Shown here: positions 14,366 to 15,394 of the stretch, one piece after another
Layout: each line of letters opens with the position of its first letter
Position numbering within the stretch: position 1 is the first letter of the stretch
Assembly: GCA_003566395.1 (NCBI GenBank)
Contig: PXDL01000506.1
Coordinates: forward strand, 1-15,394
DNA from: Balneolia bacterium
GTDB taxonomy: Bacteria; Bacteroidota; Rhodothermia; Balneolales; Cyclonatronaceae
Direction: 5' to 3'
Length of the DNA: 15,394 nt
Made by a program: the position numbers and the translations under genes
Notes under the pieces: generated by a model
Database searches by the model: none
What the model was told of the DNA's origin: nothing
What the model saw: only the letters and a program-made list of their open reading frames with translations

Positions 14366-14968
14366 ATGCGACACCAAGTCAGAGGTAGAAAGTTAGGCAG
14401 AACGAACACGCACCGTTTAGCAACCATGCGTTCGCTCAGTACGGCTCTGATTAAAAATCAGAGAATCGTAACCACCGTTGCCAAGGCGAAAGAACTTCGC
14501 AAGTATGTTGAGCCTGTAATTACCCGTGCTTTAGCGGATGATACCCCGCACAACAGACGGCAGATATTTTCTTTTCTTAACGATAAGAACGCCGTTACTT
14601 TGCTCTATGATGAAATTGTACCGACAATCGGAAGTCGGCCGGGCGGATACACACGTATCATCAAGCTTGGCACCCGCTCCGGTGACGGGGCACCTACAGC
14701 CCTTATCGAGCTCGTTGATTTCAATGATGTGAAGCCCGACGGCGCCACTTCCAAGAAAAAGAGAACACGTCGTGCAGGTCGCAAGAAAAGCACGCAGCCT
14801 GCAACTGAAGAATCCGAATCGACTTCCAAAGCAGATGATGCTCAAGAAGCTCAGACAGACTCCGACTCCGATGCCGATCAGGTTAAAGCAGATTCTGCCG
14901 ATACCACAGCCGATACCGATACTTCATCTGAATCTGCAGATGAGAAAAAGTCCGGTGATAAAGCGTAA
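14366..14968 (+). CDS. rplQ: 50S ribosomal protein L17 (bL17) with long low-complexity C-terminal tail
   Basis: L17 lies near the tunnel exit on the solvent side of the 50S subunit. The core (residues 1 to about 122) is standard: MRHQVRGRKLGRTNTHRLAT, MRSLSTALIKNQRIVTTVAK, AKELRKYVEPVITRA, RPGGYTRIIKLGTRSGDGAP, ALIELVDFN. E. coli L17 is 127 residues; this one has 200. The extra part starts with a Lys/Arg-rich block (129-142) and then turns into a strongly acidic, Ser/Thr/Asp/Glu/Ala tail (143-200) with no predicted fold, partly built from repeated GCC-GAT codon pairs. AAGGA at 14353-14357 supports the ATG. It is the last gene of the cluster. Confidence 0.97.
   Translation: MRHQVRGRKLGRTNTHRLATMRSLSTALIKNQRIVTTVAKAKELRKYVEPVITRALADDTPHNRRQIFSFLNDKNAVTLLYDEIVPTIGSRPGGYTRIIKLGTRSGDGAPTALIELVDFNDVKPDGATSKKKRTRRAGRKKSTQPATEESESTSKADDAQEAQTDSDSDADQVKADSADTTADTDTSSESADEKKSGDKA
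14897..14920 (+). repeat. Imperfect 12-bp tandem repeat in the rplQ tail
   Basis: GCCGATACC occurs at 14897-14905 and again at 14909-14917, a 12-bp period encoding two copies of Ala-Asp-Thr-Thr-like units. It lies inside the acidic tail and may reflect growth of the tail by slippage. Confidence 0.5.
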
Positions 14969-14998
14969 GCGGAGCCTGTAGTTTTTATTAGCTATTTT

Positions 14999-15035
14999 AA
15001 AGCGGAACTCAGAATACTGGGTTCCGCTTTTTTTT
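14999..15035 (+). terminator. Intrinsic terminator after rplQ
   Basis: The arms 14999-15012 (AAAGCGGAACTCAG) and 15017-15030 (CTGGGTTCCGCTTT) pair over 14 positions with a single G-U wobble around an AATA loop, followed by a T-run extending to 15035. It begins about 30 bp after the rplQ stop and is the only strong terminator I see in the window, so it marks the end of the ribosomal cluster. The reverse orientation lacks a comparable T-run, so it probably works mainly in the plus direction. Confidence 0.93.
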
Positions 15036-15061
15036 ATATAAATTTTTTCTCCTTTACTCAT

Positions 15062-15394
15062 TTAGGCGTTAAAGTATGTTTCAACCTTTAAGGTATTCAC
15101 AACCCGGCTTACATTATTGTACATACTTTCTGTTGACAGCAGTTTGGAGTGCGCCGTATATTTAAGGCCCTTTCCGAAACGAATTCCGGCTTGTATTTTG
15201 CGGTTTGTGATTGTTTCGGGTGAAGGGGGTTTTGGCTGAGAAAGTTTAATTCGGCCTTGACAATAGCTGGGTAATCCCCTATTATTGGGTTCTGCAACAA
15301 AACTGGTTCTTTGGTTAGTGACAAATAGACAGAAGATCGCATAGCGAGGCCTTAAGGTGGCTGGGAGCGAACTGCTGCGTTTAGTATATGAACA
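15062..15394 (-). CDS. Possible C-terminal part of an unknown protein (partial, weak)
   Basis: On the minus strand one frame stays open from the right window edge for 110 codons to a TAA at 15062-15064. The predicted C-terminus reads HSKLLSTESMYNN then VSRVVNTLKVETYFNA, which looks protein-like (amphipathic, mixed charge). The upstream half, rich in Pro, Arg, Ser and Cys, looks less so. I do not recognise a family. The start is outside the window, and a second minus-strand frame of 77 codons overlaps it (15109-15342). It would converge on rplQ. The absence of stops over 110 codons is suggestive but not proof; it conflicts with the rightward promoter candidates in the same stretch. Treat it as a candidate only. 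Confidence 0.2.
   Translation of the reverse strand, partial: CSYTKRSSSLPATLRPRYAIFCLFVTNQRTSFVAEPNNRGLPSYCQGRIKLSQPKPPSPETITNRKIQAGIRFGKGLKYTAHSKLLSTESMYNNVSRVVNTLKVETYFNA
15133..15162 (+). promoter_or_regulatory. Candidate sigma70-like promoter, upstream copy
   Basis: TTGACA at 15133-15138, an 18-nt spacer, then TATATT at 15157-15162. The -35 is a perfect consensus and the -10 matches 4 of 6. It lies about 100 bp after the terminator and reads away from the ribosomal cluster. Classical Bacteroidota sigma factors prefer a different -7 element, so activity depends on the true lineage. Confidence 0.3.
15257..15285 (+). promoter_or_regulatory. Candidate sigma70-like promoter, downstream copy
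   Basis: TTGACA at 15257-15262, a 17-nt spacer, then TATTAT at 15280-15285. The -35 is perfect, the spacer optimal, and the -10 differs from TATAAT at one position. Initiation would be near 15292, and the transcript would run off the window, so its target gene is not visible. Confidence 0.4.

Larger units (their letters stand above)
15036..15394. other. Unassigned 3' flank of the ribosomal cluster
   Basis: This 359-base stretch after the terminator holds no gene I can recognise on either strand. It appears less GC-rich than the cluster. What can be seen: two TTGACA-type promoter candidates reading rightward, an 8-bp-arm inverted repeat (CCGAAAC at 15174-15180 with GTTTCGG at 15213-15219, loop 32), and an uninterrupted minus-strand frame from 15394 to a stop at 15062. 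No tRNA or rRNA signature was found in the visible part. Confidence 0.6.

Noticed and set aside
14924..15061. A 45-codon minus-strand ORF starting right after the stop of the edge frame (TAAATG), with AAAGGAG near its start
   Set aside because: The AAAGGAG lies inside the ORF rather than before the start, and the frame runs through the terminator hairpin and into the rplQ tail; the protein is low complexity and unlike any known family.
15174..15219. Inverted repeat CCGAAAC / GTTTCGG in the 3' flank
   Set aside because: Arms are about 8 bp with a 32-base loop and no T-run; too weak to call a terminator, attachment site or IS end.
15301..15394. Possible tRNA or rRNA start after the tandem promoter candidates
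   Set aside because: No cloverleaf, TTC-loop signature or rRNA 5' end is visible in the roughly 100 bases before the edge.
1..15394. CRISPR arrays, insertion sequences, prophage or defence genes
   Set aside because: All but the last 360 bases are accounted for by conserved ribosomal-cluster genes; no repeat arrays, transposase motifs or terminal inverted repeats were seen.

Overview
The window is one densely packed ribosomal-protein supercluster, all on the plus strand. It joins the end of a str-type operon (3' end of tuf, EF-Tu) to complete S10, spc and alpha operons. The order is tuf(partial)-rpsJ-rplC-rplD-rplW-rplB-rpsS-rplV-rpsC-rplP-rpmC-rpsQ-rplN-rplX-rplE-rpsN-rpsH-rplF-rplR-rpsE-[no rpmD]-rplO-secY-map-infA-rpmJ-rpsM-rpsK-rpsD-rpoA-rplQ. 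Intergenic gaps run from an 8 bp overlap to 36 bp, so one long transcription unit, or a few with internal promoters not visible here, is the simplest reading. A strong intrinsic terminator at about 14999-15035 closes the cluster.

The organism is a bacterium, most likely of the Bacteroidota/Rhodothermota/Balneolota part of the FCB group. The support is family resemblance recalled from memory, not a search: the long one-cysteine S14, the IF-1 and S5 sequence styles, the Met in the L2 signature HPMGGGEG, tailed L17 and S3, and mixed use of Shine-Dalgarno sites. Membership of Balneolota/Rhodothermota rather than classical Bacteroidia is only a guess.

Region by region: 1-167 is the C-terminal end of EF-Tu. 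184-5371 is the S10 operon (S10, L3, L4, L23, L2, S19, L22, S3, L16, L29, S17). 5404-10732 is the spc operon (L14, L24, L5, S14, S8, L6, L18, S5, L15, SecY) with L30 missing from its usual place. 10732-14968 holds map, infA, rpmJ and the alpha operon (S13, S11, S4, RpoA, L17). 15036-15394 contains no recognisable gene. It holds two sigma70-like promoter candidates reading rightward and an unassigned minus-strand open frame that runs off the window edge.

The products work together in growth-coupled gene expression: ribosome subunit assembly, initiation (IF-1), elongation (EF-Tu), N-terminal methionine removal (Map), protein export (SecY) and transcription (RpoA). I found no mobile element, CRISPR, defence cassette or new multi-gene system. 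The unusual points are modest: the missing rpmD, a fully zinc-ligand-free L36, low-complexity C-terminal tails on S3 (Gly/Arg) and L17 (Lys/Arg then Asp/Ser), the lack of room for E. coli-type autoregulatory leaders, and the unexplained 3' flank.
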